64,000 bases of DNA from Streptomyces asoensis (GTDB taxonomy: Bacteria > Actinomycetota > Actinomycetes > Streptomycetales > Streptomycetaceae), in the NCBI RefSeq assembly GCF_016860545.1, contig NZ_BNEB01000001.1, positions 310,001 through 374,000 on the forward strand, read 5' to 3'. Under the pieces are notes generated by a model, which was not told the origin of the DNA, made no database searches, and worked only from the letters and a program-made list of their open reading frames with translations. The position numbers were made by a program, and so were the translations under genes. Shown here one piece after another: positions 52,038 to 60,397 of this stretch. Positions within the stretch are counted from its first letter, which is position 1. The number at the start of each line of letters is the position of its first letter.

Positions 52038-53108
52038 TCAGGCGCAGCAGTCCGTTTCCAGTCCGGAGGGCAGTCGCTCCCCGCCGAACACGACGCAGGT
52101 GGCCTCGTGACCGCCCAGGGCCGCGACGGCGAGCAGCAGCGACCCGGCCGTCCAGGTGGTCAGCTCGCGGGGCCAGATCGCCTCGTCCTCGAACACGAAC
52201 CCGGTCCAGTACAGGCCCGACTCCGCGTCGCGCAGGTGCTGGATCGACTGAAGGATCTCCACGGCCCGGTCGGACTCGCCCATCGCCCACAGCGCGAGGG
52301 CGAGTTCGGCCGACTCGCCGCCGGTCACCCACGGGTTGGGGACGACGCAGCGCACTCCGAGCCCCGGGACGACGAACCGGTCCCAGTCGGCCTCGATACG
52401 GGACTTGGCCTCCGTGCCGGTCAACGCGCCGCCGAGCACCGGGTAGTACCAGTCCATCGAGTAGCGGTCCTTGTCGAGGAACCGCTCCGGGTGCTTCCGG
52501 ATGGCATGGCGCAGCGCGCCGGCCGCCAACTCCCAGTCGGGCTGGGCCTCTTCACGCTGCTCGGCGATGGCCAGCGCACAGCGCAGCGCCTGGTGGACGG
52601 AGGAGGAGCCGGTGAGCAGGGCGTCGGCGGTGGGGGTTCCGTCGTCGTCGCGCCGCCAGCCGATCTGGCCGCCGGGCTGCTGGAGGCGCAGCACGTACTC
52701 GACCGCCGCGTAGACGGCCGGCCACATGCGGTCCAGGAAGGTGTCGTCACCGGTGGACAGGTAGTGGTGCCAGACGCCGACGGCTATGTAGGCGACGAAG
52801 TTGGTCTCGCGCCCGCGGTCGGTGACGTCGTCGTGGGCCCCGTCGGCGTACGCCGCGAACCACGAGCCGTCGTCGTTCTGGTGGCGGGCGAGCCAGGCGT
52901 ACGCCCGCGCCGCGGCCTCGTGTTCACCGGCCGCGTCCAGCGCCATCGCGGCCTCGGTGTGGTCCCAGGGGTCGAGGTGGTGGCCCCGGAACCACGGGAT
53001 CGCGCCGTCCTCCCGCTGCACGGCGAGGATGCCGGCGACGGTCTCGGCGGCCTGCTCGGCGGTGAGGACCCCGGGCAGGACGAGGTGTTCTGTCCGGGGG
53101 GTGGTCAC
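52038..53108 (-). CDS. prenyltransferase/terpene-cyclase-like alpha/alpha-toroid protein
   Basis: 356 residues, GTG at 53108 overlapping the methyltransferase end by 4 nt. Repeats of QW type are visible (ILAVQREDGAIPWF, LARHQNDDGSWFA, VLRLQQPGGQIGW, SIQHLRDAESGLYW), as in the alpha-toroid of prenyltransferases and squalene-type cyclases. The DxDD of cyclases is absent, and there is no membrane anchor. It is the third gene of the glycosyltransferase operon. A sugar-processing or lipid-handling toroid is as likely as a terpene enzyme. Confidence 0.8.
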   Translation of the reverse strand: MTTPRTEHLVLPGVLTAEQAAETVAGILAVQREDGAIPWFRGHHLDPWDHTEAAMALDAAGEHEAAARAYAWLARHQNDDGSWFAAYADGAHDDVTDRGRETNFVAYIAVGVWHHYLSTGDDTFLDRMWPAVYAAVEYVLRLQQPGGQIGWRRDDDGTPTADALLTGSSSVHQALRCALAIAEQREEAQPDWELAAGALRHAIRKHPERFLDKDRYSMDWYYPVLGGALTGTEAKSRIEADWDRFVVPGLGVRCVVPNPWVTGGESAELALALWAMGESDRAVEILQSIQHLRDAESGLYWTGFVFEDEAIWPRELTTWTAGSLLLAVAALGGHEATCVVFGGERLPSGLETDCCA

Positions 53109-53920
53109 GTGGCGTCCGCCCCGGTCTTCGCGGCCTTCTCGGACTTGCGGGCCTTGCCGGTCCGTGCGGTGTCCGCGGGCCGGTCCGCCCCTTCGGCGAG
53201 CCGTGGCAGGTGCGGTTTGGTCGCGTAGGCCACGAAGCTCTTGCCGATGAGCGGGTTCAGCGTCTGCTCGGCGACCCGGGTGGCCAGCGGCTTCTTCATG
53301 ATGTCCCAGACCAGCAGCTTGTGGTACGCCCGTACCGGCAGCGCCTTGTCGTTGTCGACGCCGAACGCGCACTTCAGCCACCAGTACGGCGAGTGCAGCG
53401 CGTGGGCGTGATGGGTACCGTACGGCTTCAGGCCCGCCTCACGGATCTTCGCGAGGAGTTCGTCCGCCTTGTAGATGCGGATGTGGCCGCCCTCGACCTC
53501 GTGGTAGGCGTCGGAGAGGGTCCAGCAGACCTTCTCGGGGCCGTAGCGCGGGACGGTGATCGCGATACGGCCGCCGGGCCTGAGCACCCGCACCATCTCC
53601 GCGAGGACGCCCTTGTCGTCCGGGATGTGCTCCATGACCTCGGAGATGATGACGACGTCGAAGGACTCGTCGGGGAAGGGCAGGGCGAGCGCGTCGCCCT
53701 CCATGGCGGTCGCCGTGGCGCCCTCGGGGGCCTCGCCGGCCTCCTTCATCGCCGCGAACCACTTGGCGACCTCGCGGATCTCCTCGGCGTTCTGGTCCAG
53801 GGCCACGACCTGCGCGCCGCGCCGGTAGCACTCGAAGGCGTGCCGGCCCGCCCCGCAGCCGAGGTCCAGGACCCGGTCGCCCGGGGCGAGCGGGAACCGG
53901 GAGAAGTCGACGGTCAGCAC
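53105..53920 (-). CDS. class I SAM-dependent methyltransferase
   Basis: 271 residues from the GTG at 53920. Motif I VLDLGCGAGRHAFEC, then VVALDQNA, VIISEVMEHIPDD and MVRVLRPGGRIAIT are all present. A Lys/Ala-rich tail follows. It overlaps the glycosyltransferase end by 7 nt and the next gene by 4 nt, so the three are co-translated. The substrate is probably the product of the glycosyltransferase. Confidence 0.9.
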   Translation of the reverse strand: MLTVDFSRFPLAPGDRVLDLGCGAGRHAFECYRRGAQVVALDQNAEEIREVAKWFAAMKEAGEAPEGATATAMEGDALALPFPDESFDVVIISEVMEHIPDDKGVLAEMVRVLRPGGRIAITVPRYGPEKVCWTLSDAYHEVEGGHIRIYKADELLAKIREAGLKPYGTHHAHALHSPYWWLKCAFGVDNDKALPVRAYHKLLVWDIMKKPLATRVAEQTLNPLIGKSFVAYATKPHLPRLAEGADRPADTARTGKARKSEKAAKTGADAT

Positions 53921-55362
53921 GTGGCCCTGCTTTCGCGATCGGATGCTTCTGATACGGCGTCGGCACCGGCCCCGGTGCCGACGGGGTCGACGGACCCGAG
54001 GGACTCGTCGGGCGCGGGTGCGGCGGCGGCCGCGGAAGCCCCCGGGGTCCTCGGACGGCCGGCCTCGGCGATCGCCTCGCGGTAGCGGGCCACGGTCCCC
54101 TCGGCGGCTCGCGCCCAGGTGAACCGCTCCAGCACCCGCTGCCGTCCGGCGGCGCCGAGCCGTGCCCGCAGCGCGGGGTCGCCGAGCAGCCGTCCGAGAC
54201 CCGCGGCCAGCGCGCCCGGGTCGCCCGGCGGCACGGCCAGACAGGTCTCCCCGTCGCGCCCGGCCACCTCGGGGATCGCCCCGCCGGTCGTGGCGAGCAG
54301 CGGGGTGCCGGTGGCCATCGCCTCGGCGGCCGGCAGGGAGAAGCCCTCGTAGAGCGACGGCACGCAGGCGACCTCCGCCGAGCGCACCAGGTCGACCAGT
54401 TCGGCGTCGGAGATGCCCTTGACGAACTCGACGGCGCCCTCGAGGCCGTACCGCTCCATCGCCTGGGCGACCGGGCCCTCCTGCGGGCGCTTGCCGACGA
54501 CGACGAGGTGGGCGTCCGGGTGCTCGGTGCGCACCTTGGCCAGCGCCTCGACGAGGAAGACCAGGCCCTTGAGCGGGACGTCCGCGCTGGACGTCGTCAC
54601 GATCCGGCCGGGGACGACGGCCACGGACGGATCCGGCGAGAAAAGGTCGGTGTCGGCGCCGATGTGGACGACGTGGATGCGGTCGTCGCGGACGCCGAGA
54701 TGGTCGGCTATCTCCTGGCGGGAGGTGCCGGAGACGGTGAGCACGGACGGCAGCCGGCGCGCGACCCGCTTCTGCATGCGGGTGAAGGCGTACCAGCGGC
54801 GCACCGAGGAGCGGCGGCGCCAGCCCTCGGCGGCGTCCAGCTCCAACTGCCGGTCGACGGTGATGGGGTGGTGGATCGTGGTGACGAGGGGCGCGCCGAC
54901 GTCGCCCAGCAGCCCGTAGCCCAGGGTCTGGTTGTCGTGCACGACGTCGAACTCGCCGCTGCGCGCGCGCAGATGACGGCGGGCCCGCAGCGAGAACGTG
55001 AGCGGCTCGGGGAAGCCGCCGGTCCACATCGTGGCGACCTCGAGGGCGTCGATCCAGTCGCGGTACTCGCCGCGGCCGGGCGTGCGGAAGGGATCCGGCT
55101 GGCGGTAGAGGTCCAGGCTGGGCAGCTCGGTGAGGGAGAGGCGGTCGTCGTGGCCGGGGTCCAGCACCGGATAGGGCTGGGAGCCGATCACCTCGACGCG
55201 GTGGCCGAGGCGGACGAGTTCACGCGAGAGGTGCCGTACGTAGACACCCTGCCCCCCGCAGAACGGGTTCCCCTTGTAGGTGAGGAGCGCGATGTCGAGC
55301 GGTCGCCTGCCGTCGGCTGCCAGGTCATGCCGTGACCCCGCCTGACTGGCCTCAGCGGTCAC
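53914..55362 (-). CDS. family 4 glycosyltransferase
   Basis: 482 residues, GTG at 55362. GT-B fold: N-terminal GGQGVYVRHLSRELVRLGH, a sugar-nucleotide-binding half with VTTSSADVPLKGLVFLVEAL and the EX7E box YEGFSLPAAEAMATG. The retaining GT4 family includes mycothiol and lipid-sugar synthesis enzymes. A long Pro/Ala tail is unique. The KstR-type operator lies 55 nt upstream. Confidence 0.92.
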   Translation of the reverse strand: MTAEASQAGSRHDLAADGRRPLDIALLTYKGNPFCGGQGVYVRHLSRELVRLGHRVEVIGSQPYPVLDPGHDDRLSLTELPSLDLYRQPDPFRTPGRGEYRDWIDALEVATMWTGGFPEPLTFSLRARRHLRARSGEFDVVHDNQTLGYGLLGDVGAPLVTTIHHPITVDRQLELDAAEGWRRRSSVRRWYAFTRMQKRVARRLPSVLTVSGTSRQEIADHLGVRDDRIHVVHIGADTDLFSPDPSVAVVPGRIVTTSSADVPLKGLVFLVEALAKVRTEHPDAHLVVVGKRPQEGPVAQAMERYGLEGAVEFVKGISDAELVDLVRSAEVACVPSLYEGFSLPAAEAMATGTPLLATTGGAIPEVAGRDGETCLAVPPGDPGALAAGLGRLLGDPALRARLGAAGRQRVLERFTWARAAEGTVARYREAIAEAGRPRTPGASAAAAAPAPDESLGSVDPVGTGAGADAVSEASDRESRATC

Positions 55363-55416
55363 TCCGGGCCCCCTTCTGCCTGCATGGTCCCGCGAGACTA
55401 CGACGGGACGCTAATC

Positions 55417-55430
55417 TAGAACAAGTTTCA
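55417..55430. promoter_or_regulatory. KstR-type operator
   Basis: TAGAACAAGTTTCA matches TnnAACnnGTTnnA at all fixed positions, between the glycosyltransferase operon and kstR. A second palindrome, CTACC-GGCA-GGTAG, is at 55458-55471. Confidence 0.8.
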
Positions 55431-55571
55431 GACTTGATCGTTCGGGAGGCTCTGAATCTACCGGCAGGTAGGAGAGCTGTGAGCAGTGGATCAGGTGATT
55501 CACGCCACGGCCGACCGCACCGTCGCGCTGTGTGCCCACGGAGCCTCACCGACTGTCACGGAACGGGACCC

Positions 55572-56228
55572 ATGTCTGCGCAAGCCAGCACCCAGCGCCC
55601 TGCCCCTCCTCCCGGCTCCGCCCGACCGGGGGGACCCCCGTCCTCCCCGCTCACCGAGCGGCAGGAGGCGCGCCGCCGCCGCATCCTGCACGCGAGCGCG
55701 CAACTGGCCTGCCGGGGTGGCTTCGACGCGGTGCAGATGCGGGAGGTCGCGGAGGTCTCCCAGGTGGCCCTGGGCACGCTGTACCGCTACTTCCCCTCCA
55801 AGGTGCACCTGCTGGTCGCCACGATGCAGGACCAGCTGGATCACATGCACGGCACGCTGCGGAAGAAGCCCCCGACGGGAGAGCGGGCGGCCGACCGCGT
55901 CGCGGAGACCCTGATGCGCGCCTTCCGCGCGCTCCAGCGCGAGCCGCACCTGGCCGACGCGATGGTCCGCGCCCTGACCTTCGCCGACCGCAGCGTCTCG
56001 CCGGAGGTCGACCAGGTCTCCCGTCAGACGACGGCGATCATCCTCGACGCGATGGGCCTGGTCGACCCCACCCCCGAGCAGCTGTCCGCGGTCCGCGTCA
56101 TCGAGCACACCTGGCACTCCGCGCTCATCACCTGGCTGTCGGGGCGCGCGTCCATCGCCCAGGTGCGCATCGACATCGAGACCGTGTGCCGCCTGATCGA
56201 CGTCACGGACCCCGGCGTCCGCCCCTAG
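55572..56228 (+). CDS. kstR: KstR-like TetR repressor
   Basis: 218 residues from the ATG at 55572 (the frame runs further upstream but is low complexity). The helix-turn-helix VAEVSQVALGTLYRYFPSK followed by VHLLV, and ALTFADRSVSPEVDQV, match mycobacterial KstR closely (GTLYRYFPSKVHLLV is identical by recollection). KstR represses sterol-catabolism genes and is released by a steroid-CoA intermediate. The operator in its own leader supports autoregulation. Confidence 0.82.
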   Translation: MSAQASTQRPAPPPGSARPGGPPSSPLTERQEARRRRILHASAQLACRGGFDAVQMREVAEVSQVALGTLYRYFPSKVHLLVATMQDQLDHMHGTLRKKPPTGERAADRVAETLMRAFRALQREPHLADAMVRALTFADRSVSPEVDQVSRQTTAIILDAMGLVDPTPEQLSAVRVIEHTWHSALITWLSGRASIAQVRIDIETVCRLIDVTDPGVRP

Positions 56229-56245
56229 GGACCGGCGCGCCCCGC

Positions 56246-56551
56246 TCACTCCTCCGGTGGGAAGACCGCCTCCCCGCTGCCCGCCAGCGTGATCATGATC
56301 GCCTCCACCGGGCAGCTCTCCGCCGCCGTCAGCACGGGCTCGTTGGCGTCCGTGTCCGGGGCGACCGGATGCGACTGGCGCGCGGTGTCGAGCCGGAAGC
56401 GGCCGGGCGCGTGGTGCACGCACTGCGCCGATCCGATGCACAGCGACCGGTCCACCTCGACGCGCCACCGGTCCCCCGTCCCCGCCCCGGTGTCCGCCCC
56501 GGTGTCCGGCGCCGGTCCGGTCGGCGCGGAGGGCGTGCCCACGCCCTTCAC
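56246..56551 (-). CDS. 3Fe-4S ferredoxin of P450 type
   Basis: 101 residues from GTG at 56551, whose GTGA overlaps the aldehyde dehydrogenase stop (ATG at 56560 is an alternative). Cluster motif C-x5-C in CIGSAQCVHHAPGRF and the distant Cys in SCPVEAI; the second cysteine of the normal CxxC triplet is Ser/Ala, as in ferredoxins that serve cytochromes P450. No P450 gene lies in the window. The about 30-residue N-terminal extension is low complexity. Confidence 0.85.
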   Translation of the reverse strand: MKGVGTPSAPTGPAPDTGADTGAGTGDRWRVEVDRSLCIGSAQCVHHAPGRFRLDTARQSHPVAPDTDANEPVLTAAESCPVEAIMITLAGSGEAVFPPEE

Positions 56552-58005
56552 CCCTCCCATCCGGCCGGCAGGTGGATCATCTTGTGCTCGAGGTACTCGC
56601 CGAACCCCTCGGGCCCGAACTCCCGTCCCAGCCCGGAGTTCTTGTAGCCGCCGAACGGGCCGAGCATGTCCAGGCTGAAGGTGTTCACCGAGTACGTCCC
56701 GGTGCGGACCTGCCGGGCGACCTCGATGCCGCGCTCGACGTCGGCCGTCCACACGCTGCCGCTGAGGCCGTAGTCGGAGTCGTTCGCGATGCGCAGCGCC
56801 TCGGCCTCGTCGCCGTAGGGCAGCAGGCAGATCACCGGTCCGAAGATCTCCTCGCGGGCGATCCGCATGGAGTTGTCGACGTCGCCGAAGAGGGTCGGCT
56901 CCACGTACCAGCCGCGCTCCAGTCCCGCCGGACGCGCCCCGCCCGTGAGGATCTTCGCGCCCTCCTCCTGCCCGATGCGGATGTAGTCGAGGTTCCTGCG
57001 CTGCTGACGCCGCGCCACCAGCGGGCCGACCTGGGTCGCCGGGTCCAGCGGGTCGCCGACGACCAGGGCGGCCGCCGCCGCGGCGAAGGCGTCCGCGAAC
57101 TCGTCGTAGCGCGAGCGCGGGAGGAGGATGCGGGTCTGGGCCACGCAGGCCTGCCCGTTGTTCATGAAGGCGGCCGAGACGATCCCGGGGACGGCGGTGG
57201 CGAGGTCCGCGTCGGGCAGCACGACCGCCGCGGACTTGCCGCCGAGCTCCAGCGTCACCCGGGTCAGGTTGCGCGAGGCCACCTCCATGACCCGCCGGCC
57301 GGCCGCGACCGAGCCGGTGAAGGAGACCTTGTCGACGCCGGGGTGCCCGACCAGGTACTCGCTCACCTCGCGGTCGGCCGGGAGGATCGACAGCACGCCC
57401 TGGGGCAGCCCGGCCTCCTGCGCGATCTCGGCCAGCAGATAGGCGTCGAGCGGCGACTCCGGTGACGGCTTCAGCACCACCGAGCAGCCGGTGAGCAGCG
57501 CGGGGGCGAGCTTGGCGGCGGCCACGAACTGCGGGACGTTCCACGGGACCACGGCCGCGACCACCCCCACGGGCTCGCGCCGCACGAGGAGCTTGCCGAG
57601 CACGCCGTCGCGCCGCTCCTCGAAGGTGAAGCCCCGCGCGACGGTGATCGCCGCGTCCCACACCATCATCGCGCCGAGGGCCTGCGCGAGGACGCTCCAT
57701 GAGTACGGGGAGCCGTTCTCGGAGGAGATCACCCGGGCGATCTCGTCGTGGCGCGCCGCGATGCCGTCCTTGATGCGGGTGACGACGGCGATCCGCTCGT
57801 CGAGCGACAGCCGGGGCCAGGGCCCCTCGTCGAAGGCCCGCCGCGCCACGGCGACCGCCCGGTCCACGTCGGCCGCCGAGGCGTGGGGCACCCGCCCGAT
57901 GACCTCCTCCGTGTGCGGCGAGACGACGTCGATGACGTCCTTGCCCAAGGGGTCCATCAGTTCCCCGCCGATGAACAGCTGTCCGTGTTCCACGAGCTCG
58001 GCCAT
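56548..58005 (-). CDS. aldehyde dehydrogenase
   Basis: 485 residues from the ATG at 58005 (AGGCAG upstream; the longer frame adds a basic stretch without homology). NAD-type ALDH with Asn in VVPWNVPQF, catalytic Glu in VTLELGGKSA, GSVAAGRRV and nucleophile Cys in NNGQACVAQTR. It oxidises an aldehyde to an acid. With the ferredoxin next to it and kstR divergent beyond, I place it in steroid or terpenoid side-chain oxidation, an inference from context. Confidence 0.93.
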   Translation of the reverse strand: MAELVEHGQLFIGGELMDPLGKDVIDVVSPHTEEVIGRVPHASAADVDRAVAVARRAFDEGPWPRLSLDERIAVVTRIKDGIAARHDEIARVISSENGSPYSWSVLAQALGAMMVWDAAITVARGFTFEERRDGVLGKLLVRREPVGVVAAVVPWNVPQFVAAAKLAPALLTGCSVVLKPSPESPLDAYLLAEIAQEAGLPQGVLSILPADREVSEYLVGHPGVDKVSFTGSVAAGRRVMEVASRNLTRVTLELGGKSAAVVLPDADLATAVPGIVSAAFMNNGQACVAQTRILLPRSRYDEFADAFAAAAAALVVGDPLDPATQVGPLVARRQQRRNLDYIRIGQEEGAKILTGGARPAGLERGWYVEPTLFGDVDNSMRIAREEIFGPVICLLPYGDEAEALRIANDSDYGLSGSVWTADVERGIEVARQVRTGTYSVNTFSLDMLGPFGGYKNSGLGREFGPEGFGEYLEHKMIHLPAGWEG

Positions 58006-58046
58006 GGCCACTGCCTGCCTTCGTCTGCGTTTCTGACGGTGTTTCA

Positions 58047-58064
58047 GGAACTGATACCAGTTCC
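58047..58064. promoter_or_regulatory. perfect inverted repeat upstream of the ALDH gene
   Basis: GGAACTG-ATAC-CAGTTCC, 42 nt upstream of the ALDH start. It does not match the KstR consensus, since its half-sites are 4 nt apart and read AACTG. Likely an operator for another regulator. Confidence 0.6.
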
Positions 58065-58175
58065 CGGCCAACTAAGCCAGGGCTCCCACGGGAGCAGCCC
58101 CCACCAGCGGATTCACCGCCGATGGGGGCTGCTGTCGGACCACCTCGGACCACTGCGTCCGAGGCCGGTCCGGCA

Positions 58176-58631
58176 CTACTGGATGTGGTGGCACTGCCGG
58201 GCGATGGTCGCCACGCGTGACGGGGTCCACGCGTAGAGGGTCGCGCACCCCTGACCGGTCCTCATGATCCTGGAACCGCCCTGCGGCCTCCATCCCGTCG
58301 CGTAACTGCGGGCACAGCGCCGCTGTTCGGCGCCCTGCACATGGAGATAGCGCTGACCGCGCGCGTAGTAGTCGAAGTCGATCCAGAAGTCGCAGACGCT
58401 GCCGACGGAGGCGAAGCTCGCGACGTCGCCGGTCAGCCTCAGTCCGCTCCCCCGGACCTCGTGATAGAGCGAGCCGCTCGGGAAACGGACGCCGTTCCAC
58501 GAGAAGTTGCCCCAGTACTGCCACCCTCCCGCCGTGGCCTGGGCCGTGCCGCCGGTGGCGCCGAACGCCAGCGCGCAGACGGCCGCGAGCACGGCCAACC
58601 TGTTGCGGACCCTGCCGATTCTCCTTCTCAC
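58176..58631 (-). CDS. small secreted protein
   Basis: 151 residues from GTG at 58631. Signal peptide with basic N-terminus (RRRIGRVRNRL) and hydrophobic core AVLAAVCALAFGATGGTAQA, cleavage near 33. Mature part has four Cys (CDFW, RRCARS, CATLY, ARQCHHIQ) and many Trp/Tyr. No known family. A strong minus-strand promoter precedes it at 58691-58718. Confidence 0.7.
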   Translation of the reverse strand: MRRRIGRVRNRLAVLAAVCALAFGATGGTAQATAGGWQYWGNFSWNGVRFPSGSLYHEVRGSGLRLTGDVASFASVGSVCDFWIDFDYYARGQRYLHVQGAEQRRCARSYATGWRPQGGSRIMRTGQGCATLYAWTPSRVATIARQCHHIQ

Positions 58632-58690
58632 GGAACCCCCAACTGCCGTCGTGAACAAGGCGTCACGGACCTTACTCGCCTACGCCGACC

Positions 58691-58718
58691 TATATATCCG
58701 ATATACCAAATTTATCAA
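58691..58718 (-). promoter_or_regulatory. promoter of the secreted protein gene
   Basis: TTGATA, 16 nt, TATATA on the minus strand, about 60 nt upstream of the gene. The surrounding 65 nt (58679-58745) are unusually AT-rich. Confidence 0.65.
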
Positions 58719-58812
58719 TGAATGCCATTCTTTATAAGAATTCATCGGTTCCGACGATCCGGAAAGCGCCGCACCGGACCGATCCGGGCGCCGATCGACT
58801 CACGTGATCGAT

Positions 58813-58840
58813 CTGACAGCTCGTCAGGTCTGGCTATAGT
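58813..58840 (+). promoter_or_regulatory. promoter of the MBL-fold gene
   Basis: CTGACA, 16 nt, TATAGT, 27 nt before the start codon, with GGAGG in between. Confidence 0.6.
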
Positions 58841-58867
58841 GAGCAATGGCCGTGTGACGGAGGGCAG

Positions 58868-59917
58868 ATGAAGAGCAGCCGGAACGGACCCACCACGTAC
58901 GACCACGGCGGCGGAGTCCGCTCGCTGCGGGTGCCCATCCCGGACAACCCGCTGGGCCACACCCTGGTGTACGTCGTCGACACCGACCGCGGGCCGGTCC
59001 TGGTCGACACCGGCTGGGACGATCCGGCGTCCTGGGACGCCCTGGACGCCGGGCTGGACGCCTGCGGTCTCTCCGTCGCCGAGGTGCACGGCGTGGTGAT
59101 CACCCACCACCATCCCGACCACCACGGCCTGTCCGGCCGGGTGAGGGAGGCCTCCGGCGCGTGGGTGGCGATGCACGCGGCGGACACGGCGATCGTCCGG
59201 CGGACCCGAGAGACGCGCCCCGAGCGCTGGTACACGTACATGGCCGCCAAGCTCGCCGCCGCCGGGGCGCCCGAGGAGCACATCGCCCCGCTGCGCAGAC
59301 CGCCCGCCCTGCGCCGACCCTTCCCCGGCCTCGCCCCGGCCCTCCCCGACCGCGAGATCGTCCCCGGCGAGCTCCTCGCCCTCCCCGGCCGCCGGGTGCG
59401 CGCGATCTGGACGCCGGGCCACACCCCCGGCCATGTCTGCCTCCACCTGGAGGAGGAGCATCCCTCCCGACTGCCGGGCCACGGCCGCCTGTTCTCGGGC
59501 GACCATCTCCTGCCGGAGATCACCCCGCACATCGGCCTGTACGAGGACCCGGACGACGCCACGGTCACCGATCCCCTCGGCGACTACCTGGACTCCCTCG
59601 AACGGGTCGGCCGGCTCGCCCCCGCCGAGATCCTCCCGGCCCACCAGCACGCCTTCACCGACGCCCCCGGCCGGGTGCGGGAGTTGCTCGTCCACCACGA
59701 GGAGCGCCTCACGGGCCTCCTCGCCCTGCTCGCCACCCCGCTCACCCCCTGGCAGCTCGCCGAGCGCATGGAGTGGAACAGACCCTGGGAGCAGATCGCC
59801 CACCCCTCACGCAACATCGCGGTCTCGGAGGCCGAGGCCCATCTGCGACGCCTGGTGAAACAGGGCCGCGCGGAGGCCCTGCCGGGCGGCGAGCCGGTGA
59901 GGTACGTCGCGGTATAG
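58868..59917 (+). CDS. MBL-fold metallo-hydrolase
   Basis: 349 residues, ATG with GGAGG 5 nt upstream. The metal motif THHHPDHHG, Asp/His in IWTPGHTPGHVCLH and GDHLLPEITPHIG, and the about 100-residue helical C-terminus (REL to RRLVKQGRAE) fit the glyoxalase-II/RNase-Z-like superfamily with a winged C-terminal extension (BLACT). Substrate unknown. Confidence 0.9.
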   Translation: MKSSRNGPTTYDHGGGVRSLRVPIPDNPLGHTLVYVVDTDRGPVLVDTGWDDPASWDALDAGLDACGLSVAEVHGVVITHHHPDHHGLSGRVREASGAWVAMHAADTAIVRRTRETRPERWYTYMAAKLAAAGAPEEHIAPLRRPPALRRPFPGLAPALPDREIVPGELLALPGRRVRAIWTPGHTPGHVCLHLEEEHPSRLPGHGRLFSGDHLLPEITPHIGLYEDPDDATVTDPLGDYLDSLERVGRLAPAEILPAHQHAFTDAPGRVRELLVHHEERLTGLLALLATPLTPWQLAERMEWNRPWEQIAHPSRNIAVSEAEAHLRRLVKQGRAEALPGGEPVRYVAV

Positions 59918-60011
59918 CGGCGCGACGCGCGACGGCCCGGCCGCCGCGGACCCGGAGCGTGGCCGTGAGGCCGGTGGCGGGCGACGCCGTGCGGGCGCGC
60001 CTCGCATCGCC

Positions 60012-60066
60012 GTACGGCCGTGGTGCGCACGGCGGTACGGCCGTGGTACGCACCGCGGTGCGGCCG
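60012..60066 (+). repeat. 23-bp tandem repeat
   Basis: GTACGGCCGTGGTGCGCAC at 60012 and a near copy at 60035 with 23-bp period; a partial third copy follows. It lies in the 480-nt gap (59918-60397), which otherwise holds only the riboswitch. Confidence 0.6.
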
Positions 60067-60120
60067 CCGCCGGACGCCCTCCGGGACGCCGCGGTGCACA
60101 GCCACCCCTCAGGGGGCTTC

Positions 60121-60300
60121 CTACCTGCCGGTAGAGTGGCCGCGTCGTCATCACGCCCGTACGGGGGAAAGCCGGTGCAATTCCGGCGCCGCCCCGTGTC
60201 CCGGCCTCGGCTCCGCCCGTCCCGGGAGACCCCGGTCCCGGCAGGGCCAGGGCGTCCGTTACCCGGGCGTGACCGGCTCACGTGCGTCAGCAAGCCCGCC
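60121..60300 (+). promoter_or_regulatory. cobalamin riboswitch (approximate ends)
   Basis: The core is GGGGGAAAGCCGGTGC followed by AATTCCGGCGCC at 60163-60190: stem ACGGGG/CCCCGT (60161-60166 with 60192-60197) encloses GCCGG/CCGGC, the classic B12-binding layout. Just before the start codon, CTCCC/GGGAG (60369/60378) could sequester the ribosome site. The downstream operon encodes a CbiQ-type transporter, which fits. Absence of the canonical B12 box GCCACTG leaves some doubt. Confidence 0.65.
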
Positions 60301-60397
60301 GTCGCACGGCACCGTCCGGGTCACGGAGCCGAGCCGCCGGGATGTCCCGTGCTGCCCGGCCGCGTGACCTCCCGACCGGGAGAGGCACCCGCCGATC

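Noticed and set aside
58021..58064. KstR box upstream of the ALDH gene
   Set aside because: The palindrome has half-sites AACTG separated by 4 nt and fails the TnnAACnnGTTnnA spacing; the nearby TGTTTCAG only matches half.
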